Shown here: piece after piece, positions 1-5,998 of the stretch
How the letters are laid out: each line of letters begins with the position of its first letter
How positions within the stretch are numbered: position 1 is the stretch's first letter
Assembly (NCBI GenBank): GCA_029052265.1
Contig: JAIDJJ010000445.1
Coordinates: 1-5,998, forward strand
Source of the DNA: Muribaculaceae bacterium
GTDB taxonomy: Bacteria > Bacteroidota > Bacteroidia > Bacteroidales > Muribaculaceae
Reading direction: 5' to 3'
Length of the DNA stretch: 5,998 nt
Translations under genes and position numbers: made by a program
Notes under the pieces: model-generated
Databases searched by the model: none
Told to the model about the DNA's origin: nothing
What the model saw: only the letters and a program-made list of their open reading frames with translations

Positions 1-1893
1 CTTGCCAACAAGGTCTTCAGGCTTATAATATTTGGCGATGCCGCTCACTATCGTGCGTCCGCCCATGCCGTCGTCATTCTTGAATTTCAGATGTTTGTCT
101 GCCTGAGGCACCGTCTCGCACTCAAGCACCTTGCCGACACGGATGTCGAGCTTCTCGAAGGTGGGGAAATCCACCTCAGCCTTCACCTCCGCCGGCTTCC
201 ATAGCTCAAGAAGATTCTTTTCCTTGGCATCGGTGAGCTTCTTCACCTGCGCCTCCACCACACTGTCTTCCACTTTCTCGAAGAGAAGTTCGGGCTTGCC
301 GATCTCCATGCCGTCAGCCACGAGATCGAACCGTCCCGCCATATTCCAGTCGAGTTTACCGAGACAGAGCTGGGAAGCCAATTTTTCCGCCATGAAGGGG
401 GTGAACGGCTCAAACACCACCGCAAGGTTGGCGCATATCTGAAGAGCCACATTCAGGATGGTGGCAGTGCGCTCCGGATCGGTCTTTATAAGTTTCCAGG
501 GTTCGGAATCGGCGAGATACTTATTGCCGATACGCGCCACGTTCATGGCATCTTTCAGTGCCTCGCGGAACTTGAAATGGTCGAGATTGTCAGACAAAGC
601 GGCGATCGAAGCCTTCACCTCTTCCACCACAGCCCGGTCGGCATCGGTAAATTCTCCCGCCACAGGCACAGTGCCTCCATAATATTTATGGACAAGCACA
701 GTGGCACGGTTCACGAAATTGCCGAGAATAGCCACAAGCTCATTGTTGTTGCGTGCCTGGAAATCCTTCCATGTGAAATTGTTGTCTTTAGCTTCGGGAG
801 CGTTTGCCGTCAGCACATAGCGGAGCACATCCTGCTTGCCGGGAAGCTCACGTAGATATTCATGAAGCCATACCGCCCAATTGCGCGATGTGGAGATCTT
901 GTCGTCTTCAAGATTCAGAAACTCGTTTGCCGGCACATTGTCGGGGAGGTTGTAGCCCCCGTGAGCCATAAGCATGGCAGGGAACACGATGCAGTGGAAC
1001 ACGATGTTGTCCTTGCCTATGAAATGTAGCATGCGGGTCTCGGGATCCTTCCACCATTTCTCCCAGTTCTGAGGATCGGCGTCGATGGTGTTGGAGATGT
1101 AGCCTATCGGGGCATCAAACCAGACGTAAAGCACTTTCCCCTCGGCTCCCTCCACAGGCACCGGGATACCCCACTTGAGGTCGCGGCTCACCGCACGCGG
1201 CTGGAGCCCCATGTCGAGCCATGACTTGCACTGCCCGTAGACGTTGGGACGCCATTCCTTGTGGTCTTCGAGAATCCATTTGCGGAGGGTGGGCTCCCAC
1301 TTGTCGAGGGGAAGATACCAGTGGGAAGTCTCCTTCATCACCGGCACACTTCCGGAAAGCGTCGACTTCGGGTTGATAAGGTCAGTGGCGTTGAGCGATG
1401 TCCCGCACGCCTCGCACTGGTCGCCGTAGGCGCCGTCTTTGCCGCAATGGGGGCAGGTGCCGGTCACGTAGCGGTCGGCAAGAAATTCTCCCGCCTCTTC
1501 GTCATAGAGCTGCATCGTTGTCTTCTCCACAAACTCACCTTTGTCGTAGAGGGTGCGGAAAAAGTCGGATGCAGTCTTGCGGTGGGTATCGGAAGTGGTT
1601 CTGCCATAGACATCAAACGATATGCCGAGTTCCTCGAAAGAATCCTTGATGATGTTGTGGTAACGGTCTACGATATCCTGGGGGGTGACACCCTCTTTCT
1701 TCGCTTTTATAGTGATGGGCACACCATGCTCGTCGCTGCCACCTACAAACAAGACCTCCTCACCTTTGAGACGTAAATAACGGGCATAGATGTCGGCGGG
1801 AACATACACGCCGGCAAGATGCCCTATGTGGACGGGGCCGTTGGCATAAGGCAGCGCCGAAGTGATCAGCGTGCGTTTAAATTTCTTCTCCAT
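1..1893 (-). CDS. metG: Methionyl-tRNA synthetase (3' end outside window)
   Basis: Attaches methionine to tRNA-Met in the cytoplasm, using ATP; essential for initiation and elongation. Read on the minus strand from ATG at 1893-1891, the frame stays open for 631 codons and runs off the left edge. Seen: the class I signature HIGH at residues 22-25 (after PYANGPV), a CxxC...CxxC zinc knuckle at C147, C150, C160 and C163, the WFDAPIGY core motif, and KISTS at 332-336 in the place of KMSKS. After the helical anticodon-binding region, a tRNA-binding OB-fold domain (EMAP-II/Trbp111 type) starts near residue 575 (DFPTFEKLDIRVGKVLE). Bacteroidales homologues are about 680 residues from memory, so some 50 C-terminal residues are probably missing only because the window ends. 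The start is fixed by the HIGH motif at its usual distance and by the promoter just upstream; there is no Shine-Dalgarno. No frameshift or internal stop. It is transcribed divergently from the hexosaminidase gene. Confidence 0.97.
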   Translation of the reverse strand, partial: MEKKFKRTLITSALPYANGPVHIGHLAGVYVPADIYARYLRLKGEEVLFVGGSDEHGVPITIKAKKEGVTPQDIVDRYHNIIKDSFEELGISFDVYGRTTSDTHRKTASDFFRTLYDKGEFVEKTTMQLYDEEAGEFLADRYVTGTCPHCGKDGAYGDQCEACGTSLNATDLINPKSTLSGSVPVMKETSHWYLPLDKWEPTLRKWILEDHKEWRPNVYGQCKSWLDMGLQPRAVSRDLKWGIPVPVEGAEGKVLYVWFDAPIGYISNTIDADPQNWEKWWKDPETRMLHFIGKDNIVFHCIVFPAMLMAHGGYNLPDNVPANEFLNLEDDKISTSRNWAVWLHEYLRELPGKQDVLRYVLTANAPEAKDNNFTWKDFQARNNNELVAILGNFVNRATVLVHKYYGGTVPVAGEFTDADRAVVEEVKASIAALSDNLDHFKFREALKDAMNVARIGNKYLADSEPWKLIKTDPERTATILNVALQICANLAVVFEPFTPFMAEKLASQLCLGKLDWNMAGRFDLVADGMEIGKPELLFEKVEDSVVEAQVKKLTDAKEKNLLELWKPAEVKAEVDFPTFEKLDIRVGKVLECETVPQADKHLKFKNDDGMGGRTIVSGIAKYYKPEDLVGK

Positions 1894-1917
1894 ATTGAAT
1901 TATGTTGTTTTATAGCG

Positions 1918-1949
1918 CAAAATTACACAATCTCCCCAATATTCGCAAA
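1918..1949 (-). promoter_or_regulatory. metG promoter, Bacteroidota type
   Basis: On the minus strand, TTTG (1949-1946), a 20-base spacer, then TAATTTTG (1925-1918). This matches exactly the -33 TTTG / -7 TAnnTTTG consensus of the primary sigma factor of Bacteroidota. A start a few bases downstream of the -7 box would leave a leader of only about 15-20 bases before the metG ATG, too short for a T-box or other riboswitch. The exact match and fit to the gene start make it likely; no transcript data support it here. Confidence 0.82.
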
Positions 1950-1975
1950 AGCTACCCCACTCTTATTTTACCAAA

Positions 1976-2009
1976 TTTAATCATATTCACAATAAAATCA
2001 TTATCTTTG
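1976..2009 (+). promoter_or_regulatory. Probable promoter of the hexosaminidase gene
   Basis: TATCTTTG at 2002-2009 is a full match to the Bacteroidota -7 box TAnnTTTG. The best upstream partner is TTTA at 1976-1979, one base off TTTG and 22 bases away, so the -33 element is weak. The implied start near 2014-2017 leaves a leader of about 25 bases with no Shine-Dalgarno, as at the other two genes. The weak -33 box could mean low basal expression or a need for an activator, but that is inference. Confidence 0.65.
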
Positions 2010-2040
2010 CCGTATTAAACGAACTCTTACCGAAATTACC

Positions 2041-4272
2041 ATGATTCGAAAAATTTCCGGACTCTTTATCGTAGCTTCCGCAATTTGCGCAAGCTGTGCA
2101 TCAAATTCAGATGCGACAAATCCTGCCGTGACTTGGGAAATCCTGTCACCGCAGGACGGCAACGAAAGTAAAACAATCTGCCGCTTAACCGTGACGGGGC
2201 TTGATTCAATCTCAAGACTTTGTTTCAACCAGCTTCCCCGTGAAAAAAGAGTTGTCTCTCAGGGTGACTCCATTGTAGAAATCTGTGCAGGCTACTATTA
2301 TCTCTCCGCTCCGGAATTCGGCACACCGGCTGAAAATGCCGTCATAGAAATAGAATATGACATGCCGATACGCACCGATGCCTTCCTCCCTGAATCTTTC
2401 CATGCCGTAACCCCGGGCGGAAGAATAATCCCTGTAGAAGCCACTCTCACACCGCTCCTCGACGCATCTATAGAAAACAAGGAATGGACAAACTGGATCA
2501 CTTCAGCCGACTCTATCTACCGTCTGAACGACAGACTCATCTCCGGCAAGAAACCCGGTCCGTTCGACATCTCCCCCTCGTTTAAGAAAGTGACTCTGAC
2601 AGAGGGAACTTTCAAAAGCGGTTCTCCGGTAACCACTAATTCCATCCGCCACGAAAACCCCGAATTTTACAGAATCACGCTCACTCCCGAGAAAGCTCTT
2701 ATCGAAGGGGCTTCCCCGCGTGCCATAACTGTTGCCAAGCGCACGCTTGAACGCCGTCTGCTCGAACCCAACGGCGGGGAAATACCTTGCGCCGTCATAG
2801 AAGACTATCCTGACTATCCTTACAGAGCCCTTATGATCGATATTGCACGCAACTTCTATAATCCGGAACAGATGCGCAAGATTGTAGGGCTTATGGCTGA
2901 CTACAGACTCAACACCCTGCATTTCCACATCACCGATGACGAGGCATGGCGCCTTGAAATTCCCGGACTTCCTGAACTGACAGAGGTAGGCGCACGCAGA
3001 GGCTACACGCTCGACAGCAAAGATTTCCTCCCCGGCGTATTCAACAGCGATGGGAATCCCGATTCAAAAGCCGGAACTGCAAACGGATATTTCTCCCGCG
3101 ACGAATTTATCTCTTTTCTTAAATATTGTGACTCAATAGGCGTTTCAGTTATTCCTGAAGTGGAATCTCCCGGTCACGCACGTGCCGCCATTATGGCAAT
3201 GAAAGCCTACGAACGACGCACCGGCGACGACACTTACCGCCTCACCGAACCGGGCGACACTTCCGTCTACACTTCAGCACAGGATTATCACGACAATCTG
3301 ATGAATCCGGCATTACCCGGCACATATGCGTTTATAGCCAAAGTTGTCGACGAAATCGAGGCTATGTATCATGAGGCGGGAGTCTCTCTGCCGGGCATCC
3401 ACCTCGGAGGAGACGAAGTGCCTGAGGGTGCCTGGGACGGCTCCCCGGCTGCAATGAAGCTTGCAGCAGATAAAGGAGTGACCGGAAGACACGGTCTGCA
3501 AGGGGAATTTGTGAAAAAGGTGGCTCGTATTATGCGCGACAGAAGCATACCCATGTTGGGCTGGCAGGATATCTACACAGGTTATGATGACAACTATCAT
3601 CCTCAGGTGGCGCCGCAGGTTGGCGGAGTCAATTGCTGGGTGAGCCCTCTCGACCCGGAAAGGAACAATGCCATAAAAGGTGTGAAAGCCGGCTATCCCG
3701 TGATTCTGTCAAATGTAAACTATTTTTATATGGACATGCTCTACGCACCTCATCCCGAAGAGCGTGGTCTTTATTGGGGAGGATGTGTGGATGAGCTAAA
3801 AACCCTCTCCGGCTATCCCGACATGATCTGTCCTGATCAGGCAGGCGCCAAAGGGGAGATCATCGGAGTCTCCGGACATCTGTGGGGTGAGACATTGAGA
3901 AGTCTTGAAGGGGCAGAAACCCTATTGTTCCCCAAATCCATCGCACTCGCAGAGAGAGCCTGGAACGGCAAACCCACATACTCTCCCGAAGACTTCAGCA
4001 TGATGATCGGCGAAAAAGAATTGCCACGTCTCAAGAGACTCGGAGTGACCGCCCACATGCGTGCGCCAGGCATCAAGATCGAAAACGGCAAGATACATAT
4101 GAACGCGCCCTATCCCGACGCTGAAATCCACTACACTCTCGACGGTTCAAAACCGACACCCTCTTCGCCTGTCTACTCATCGCCGATACCTGTGGAAGAA
4201 TGCAAAGCCGATATTCGTGCCATCATAACGAAAGACGGCTACCAATCTGTCACCAGCTTATTGCGGAAATAA
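2041..4272 (+). CDS. Beta-N-acetylhexosaminidase, GH20, predicted lipoprotein
   Basis: Predicted to release terminal N-acetylglucosamine or N-acetylgalactosamine from glycans (chitobiose, host N- or O-glycans, or cell-wall fragments) by substrate-assisted retaining hydrolysis. The 743 residues begin with a basic, hydrophobic signal peptide ending in a lipobox-like CASC, with C19 as the likely lipidated cysteine, which places it in the periplasm or on the outer membrane. Residues about 30-125 resemble an N-terminal chitobiase-type beta domain, and about 175-255 the GH20b domain. The catalytic barrel runs about 258-640: R262 (substrate arginine), HFHITDDEAW at 294-303, PEVESPGH at 372-379, the catalytic pair D458-E459 in HLGGDE, pocket tryptophans W508, W533, W579 and W615, Y563/D565, and E617 in LWGE (roles by analogy with known GH20 enzymes). 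Residues about 685-743 form a chitobiase C-terminal domain (YTLDGSKPT). All key residues are present, so it should be active. Substrate cannot be told; no SusC/SusD neighbour is in view. Confidence 0.94.
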   Translation: MIRKISGLFIVASAICASCASNSDATNPAVTWEILSPQDGNESKTICRLTVTGLDSISRLCFNQLPREKRVVSQGDSIVEICAGYYYLSAPEFGTPAENAVIEIEYDMPIRTDAFLPESFHAVTPGGRIIPVEATLTPLLDASIENKEWTNWITSADSIYRLNDRLISGKKPGPFDISPSFKKVTLTEGTFKSGSPVTTNSIRHENPEFYRITLTPEKALIEGASPRAITVAKRTLERRLLEPNGGEIPCAVIEDYPDYPYRALMIDIARNFYNPEQMRKIVGLMADYRLNTLHFHITDDEAWRLEIPGLPELTEVGARRGYTLDSKDFLPGVFNSDGNPDSKAGTANGYFSRDEFISFLKYCDSIGVSVIPEVESPGHARAAIMAMKAYERRTGDDTYRLTEPGDTSVYTSAQDYHDNLMNPALPGTYAFIAKVVDEIEAMYHEAGVSLPGIHLGGDEVPEGAWDGSPAAMKLAADKGVTGRHGLQGEFVKKVARIMRDRSIPMLGWQDIYTGYDDNYHPQVAPQVGGVNCWVSPLDPERNNAIKGVKAGYPVILSNVNYFYMDMLYAPHPEERGLYWGGCVDELKTLSGYPDMICPDQAGAKGEIIGVSGHLWGETLRSLEGAETLLFPKSIALAERAWNGKPTYSPEDFSMMIGEKELPRLKRLGVTAHMRAPGIKIENGKIHMNAPYPDAEIHYTLDGSKPTPSSPVYSSPIPVEECKADIRAIITKDGYQSVTSLLRK

Positions 4273-4299
4273 TACAAAAACTAAAAAATTTGCTATTAT

Positions 4300-4331
4300 T
4301 TTGGTATAAATTCAAAATAATTGTAAATTTG
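4300..4331 (+). promoter_or_regulatory. leuA promoter, Bacteroidota type
   Basis: TTTG at 4300-4303, a 20-base spacer, then TAAATTTG at 4324-4331: an exact match to -33 TTTG / -7 TAnnTTTG with the same spacing as the metG promoter. The transcript should start roughly at 4335-4339, which is where the left arm of the inverted repeat begins, giving a leader of about 75 bases. It lies 27 bases past the hexosaminidase stop, so leuA has its own promoter even if some upstream transcription reads through. Confidence 0.85.
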
Positions 4332-4338
4332 CACCTTA

Positions 4339-4392
4339 AGAAGTTGTTTAAACCTTTTCTTAACATTCTTATTAAAGGTTTAAACAACTTCT
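4339..4392 (+). repeat. Perfect 19-bp inverted repeat in the leuA leader
   Basis: Left arm 4339-4357 and right arm 4374-4392 are exact reverse complements (AGAAGTTGTTTAAACCTTT and its complement), separated by 16 bases. As RNA this is a 19-bp stem with 5 G-C and 14 A-U pairs. It begins at the predicted transcription start and ends 19 bases before the leuA ATG. Each arm contains the palindrome GTTTAAAC (4346-4353 and 4378-4385). No T-run follows on the plus strand, so it is not a standard intrinsic terminator for the hexosaminidase gene. It could be a 5' stabilising hairpin, a translational control element or a pair of DNA operator sites; the sequence shows the repeat but not which of these it is. 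Confidence 0.9.
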
Positions 4393-4411
4393 AATATTAA
4401 GTTTCTACAAT

Positions 4412-5905
4412 ATGAGTGACAGACTTTACATTTTTGACACCACCCTCCGCGACGGGGAGCAGGTTCCCGGATGCCAGCTCAACACCGTAGAGAAAATCGA
4501 GGTTGCCAAAGCCCTTGAGGAACTCGGTGTGGACGTCATCGAAGCGGGATTTCCCGTTTCTTCTCCCGGAGATTTCAAATCGGTGGAAGAGATCTCGAAA
4601 GCAGTGACATGGCCGACCATCTGCGCGCTTACCCGCGCCGTCGAAAACGATATCCGTGTGGCGGCAGACGCCCTTAAATATGCCAAGCACAAACGTATAC
4701 ACACCGGCATCGGCACTTCCGACTCACATATAAAATATAAATTCAACTCCACCCGTGAAGAGATTATCGAAAGGGCGGTAAGGGCTGTGAAATATGCCAA
4801 GGGGTTTGTAGAGGATGTCCAGTTTTACGCTGAAGACGCCGGCAGGACCGACAACGAATATCTCGCCCGCGTGGTGGAGGCTGTGGTGAAAGCCGGTGCC
4901 ACCGTCATCAATATCCCCGACACCACCGGCTACTGCCTTCCCTGGGAGTTTGAACAGAAAATACGCTACCTCATGGAGCATGTGGACGGCATACACAACG
5001 TGACCATAGCCACCCACTGCCACAATGACCTCGGCATGGCGACAGCCAACACCATCAGCGGAGTGATCGGGGGCGCGCGCCAGGCGGAAGTGACTATAAA
5101 CGGCATCGGCGAACGTGCCGGCAACACCTCTCTCGAAGAAGTGGTCATGGCTCTCCGCTCACACAAGGAACTGAATATCGACACCAACATCAACGCAACC
5201 AGGATCACCGGCATAAGCCGCCTTGTGTCGAGCCTGATGAACATGCCGGTGCAGCCCAACAAGGCGATCGTGGGGAGAAACGCCTTCGCGCATTCGAGCG
5301 GAATACACCAGGACGGTGTGCTTAAAAACCGCGAAAGCTATGAGATCATCGACCCCAAGGATGTCGGCATAGACGAAAACTCAATCGTGCTTACCGCACG
5401 CTCGGGACGCGCCGCCCTCAAGCACCGTCTCAACGTGCTCGGCTGCGATCTTGAGAAAGAGGCTCTCGACAGGGCTTACGAGGCTTTCCTCAAGCTCGCC
5501 GACAAGAAGAAGGAGATCACCGACGACGATGTGCTCATGCTTGCCGGAGAACACCGCGAACAGCACCGTATCAAACTCGACTATCTGCAGGTAACTTCCG
5601 GCGTCGGGCTCCGTTCGGTGGCTTCAATCGGACTGCTTATCGCCGGCGAACGCTTCGAGGCGTGCGCATCAGGCAACGGCCCTGTAGACGCGGCGATAAA
5701 TGCCATCAAGGTGATAATCCGCAGGCAGATGCTTGTAAAAGAATTTCTTATCCAGGCTATCAACAAGGGGAGCAACGACATCGGCAAGGTGCATATGACG
5801 GTGGAATACGACAACCAGCACTACTACGGGTTCTCGGCAAACACCGACATCATAGCGGCATCGGCAGAGGCATTCATCGACGCTATCAACAAATTCCCTC
5901 ACTAA
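4412..5905 (+). CDS. leuA: 2-isopropylmalate synthase
   Basis: Catalyses the first committed step of leucine synthesis: acetyl-CoA plus 2-oxoisovalerate to 2-isopropylmalate, in the cytoplasm. The 497 residues have the normal length and layout. The N-terminal HMGL-like TIM barrel opens with FDTTLRDGEQ (8-17), giving catalytic R13 and metal ligand D14. HCHNDLGMA starts at 202, with ligands H202 and H204, and NGIGERAGN spans 230-238, with ligand N238. HSSGIHQDG follows in the linker region. From about residue 385 there is a LeuA regulatory domain, including GNGPVDA, which in the family binds leucine for feedback inhibition. ATG 4412 puts the barrel motif at its usual position; no Shine-Dalgarno. 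The related citramalate synthase (CimA) and homocitrate synthase share the barrel, but overall length and motif context favour LeuA; a CimA role is not fully excluded. It has its own promoter and is followed after 21 bases by a terminator, so it appears monocistronic. Confidence 0.94.
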   Translation: MSDRLYIFDTTLRDGEQVPGCQLNTVEKIEVAKALEELGVDVIEAGFPVSSPGDFKSVEEISKAVTWPTICALTRAVENDIRVAADALKYAKHKRIHTGIGTSDSHIKYKFNSTREEIIERAVRAVKYAKGFVEDVQFYAEDAGRTDNEYLARVVEAVVKAGATVINIPDTTGYCLPWEFEQKIRYLMEHVDGIHNVTIATHCHNDLGMATANTISGVIGGARQAEVTINGIGERAGNTSLEEVVMALRSHKELNIDTNINATRITGISRLVSSLMNMPVQPNKAIVGRNAFAHSSGIHQDGVLKNRESYEIIDPKDVGIDENSIVLTARSGRAALKHRLNVLGCDLEKEALDRAYEAFLKLADKKKEITDDDVLMLAGEHREQHRIKLDYLQVTSGVGLRSVASIGLLIAGERFEACASGNGPVDAAINAIKVIIRRQMLVKEFLIQAINKGSNDIGKVHMTVEYDNQHYYGFSANTDIIAASAEAFIDAINKFPH

Positions 5906-5926
5906 AATAGTTCGACTTTAATCATG

Positions 5927-5960
5927 GATCCGGCAGCCTCACGGTTGCCGGATCTTTTTT
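5927..5960 (+). terminator. Intrinsic terminator after leuA
   Basis: GATCCGGCAGCC (5927-5938), loop TCAC, then GGTTGCCGGATC (5943-5954): a 12-bp stem with a single G-U pair, followed directly by six T (5955-5960). It lies 21 bases past the leuA stop on the same strand and should end that transcript. The opposite strand has no T-run beyond the stem, so it looks one-directional. The remaining 38 bases to the window edge show no gene start or promoter I can support. Confidence 0.93.
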
Positions 5961-5998
5961 ATCCGGCGGGATTTTTCACCTAAAGAGGCGTTTATTTC

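Noticed and set aside
1261..1776. A 171-codon plus-strand frame opposite metG.
   Set aside because: It is antisense to an intact, motif-complete methionyl-tRNA synthetase, resembles no protein family I know, and has no promoter in front. The same holds for the other plus-strand frames within 131-1776.
1894..2040. A riboswitch or T-box upstream of metG, or an RNA gene in the divergent intergenic region.
   Set aside because: Both predicted leaders are under about 30 bases and the region shows no long stem or conserved T-box sequence.
2503..2928. A 141-codon minus-strand frame opposite the hexosaminidase gene.
   Set aside because: It is a shadow of the real gene, with no recognisable domain or promoter; the minus-strand frames opposite leuA are rejected for the same reason.
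4339..4392. The inverted repeat as an intrinsic terminator of the hexosaminidase gene.
   Set aside because: The stem is A-U-rich and is followed by AATATTAAG rather than a run of T, and a full promoter for leuA lies in front of it.
4339..4392. The inverted repeat as a small transposable element (MITE) or phase-variable invertible promoter.
   Set aside because: Only 16 bases lie between the arms, too little for a MITE or an invertible promoter; no target duplication is seen and the promoter lies outside the arms.
4344..4394. A short reading frame inside the leuA leader, TTG to TAA, 16 codons rich in Leu and Ile, suggestive of a leucine attenuator peptide.
   Set aside because: It has no ATG start, TTG lies within a few bases of the predicted transcription start, and no T-run follows the hairpin to make an attenuator. 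Its codons are largely dictated by the inverted repeat. Ribosome profiling could reopen it.

Overview
The window looks like ordinary chromosome from a member of the Bacteroidota, most likely order Bacteroidales. Three things point there. All three genes lack a Shine-Dalgarno sequence and start behind AT-rich leaders. The upstream regions carry the Bacteroidota promoter pattern TTTG / about 20 bases / TAnnTTTG, exact for two genes and approximate for the third. The protein sequences are of Bacteroides type, for example a methionyl-tRNA synthetase with KISTS in place of KMSKS and a lipoprotein GH20 hexosaminidase. The fairly GC-rich coding sequence would fit Muribaculaceae or a relative, but that is a guess; genus cannot be fixed from this sequence.

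Layout: (1) 1-1893, minus strand: metG, methionyl-tRNA synthetase, complete at its N-terminus and cut by the window's left edge inside the C-terminal tRNA-binding domain. (2) 1894-2040: a 147-base divergent intergenic region with a promoter for each direction. (3) 2041-4272, plus strand: a predicted lipoprotein beta-N-acetylhexosaminidase of family GH20 with a C-terminal chitobiase-type domain. (4) 4273-4411: a 139-base AT-rich region with an exact promoter match followed at once by a perfect 19-bp inverted repeat, which would form a hairpin at the very 5' end of the next transcript. (5) 4412-5905, plus strand: leuA, 2-isopropylmalate synthase with its leucine-feedback domain. (6) 5906-5998: a strong intrinsic terminator, then 38 bases with no recognisable gene.

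The three genes do not form one pathway: one charges tRNA with methionine, one removes N-acetylhexosamines from glycans in the envelope, and one commits carbon to leucine. Each has its own promoter, so they look like independent neighbours. No mobile element, CRISPR array, RNA gene or defence system is visible. The one element not explained by the genes is the leuA leader: the perfect inverted repeat, the paired GTTTAAAC palindromes in its arms, and a competing fold that shares one strand.
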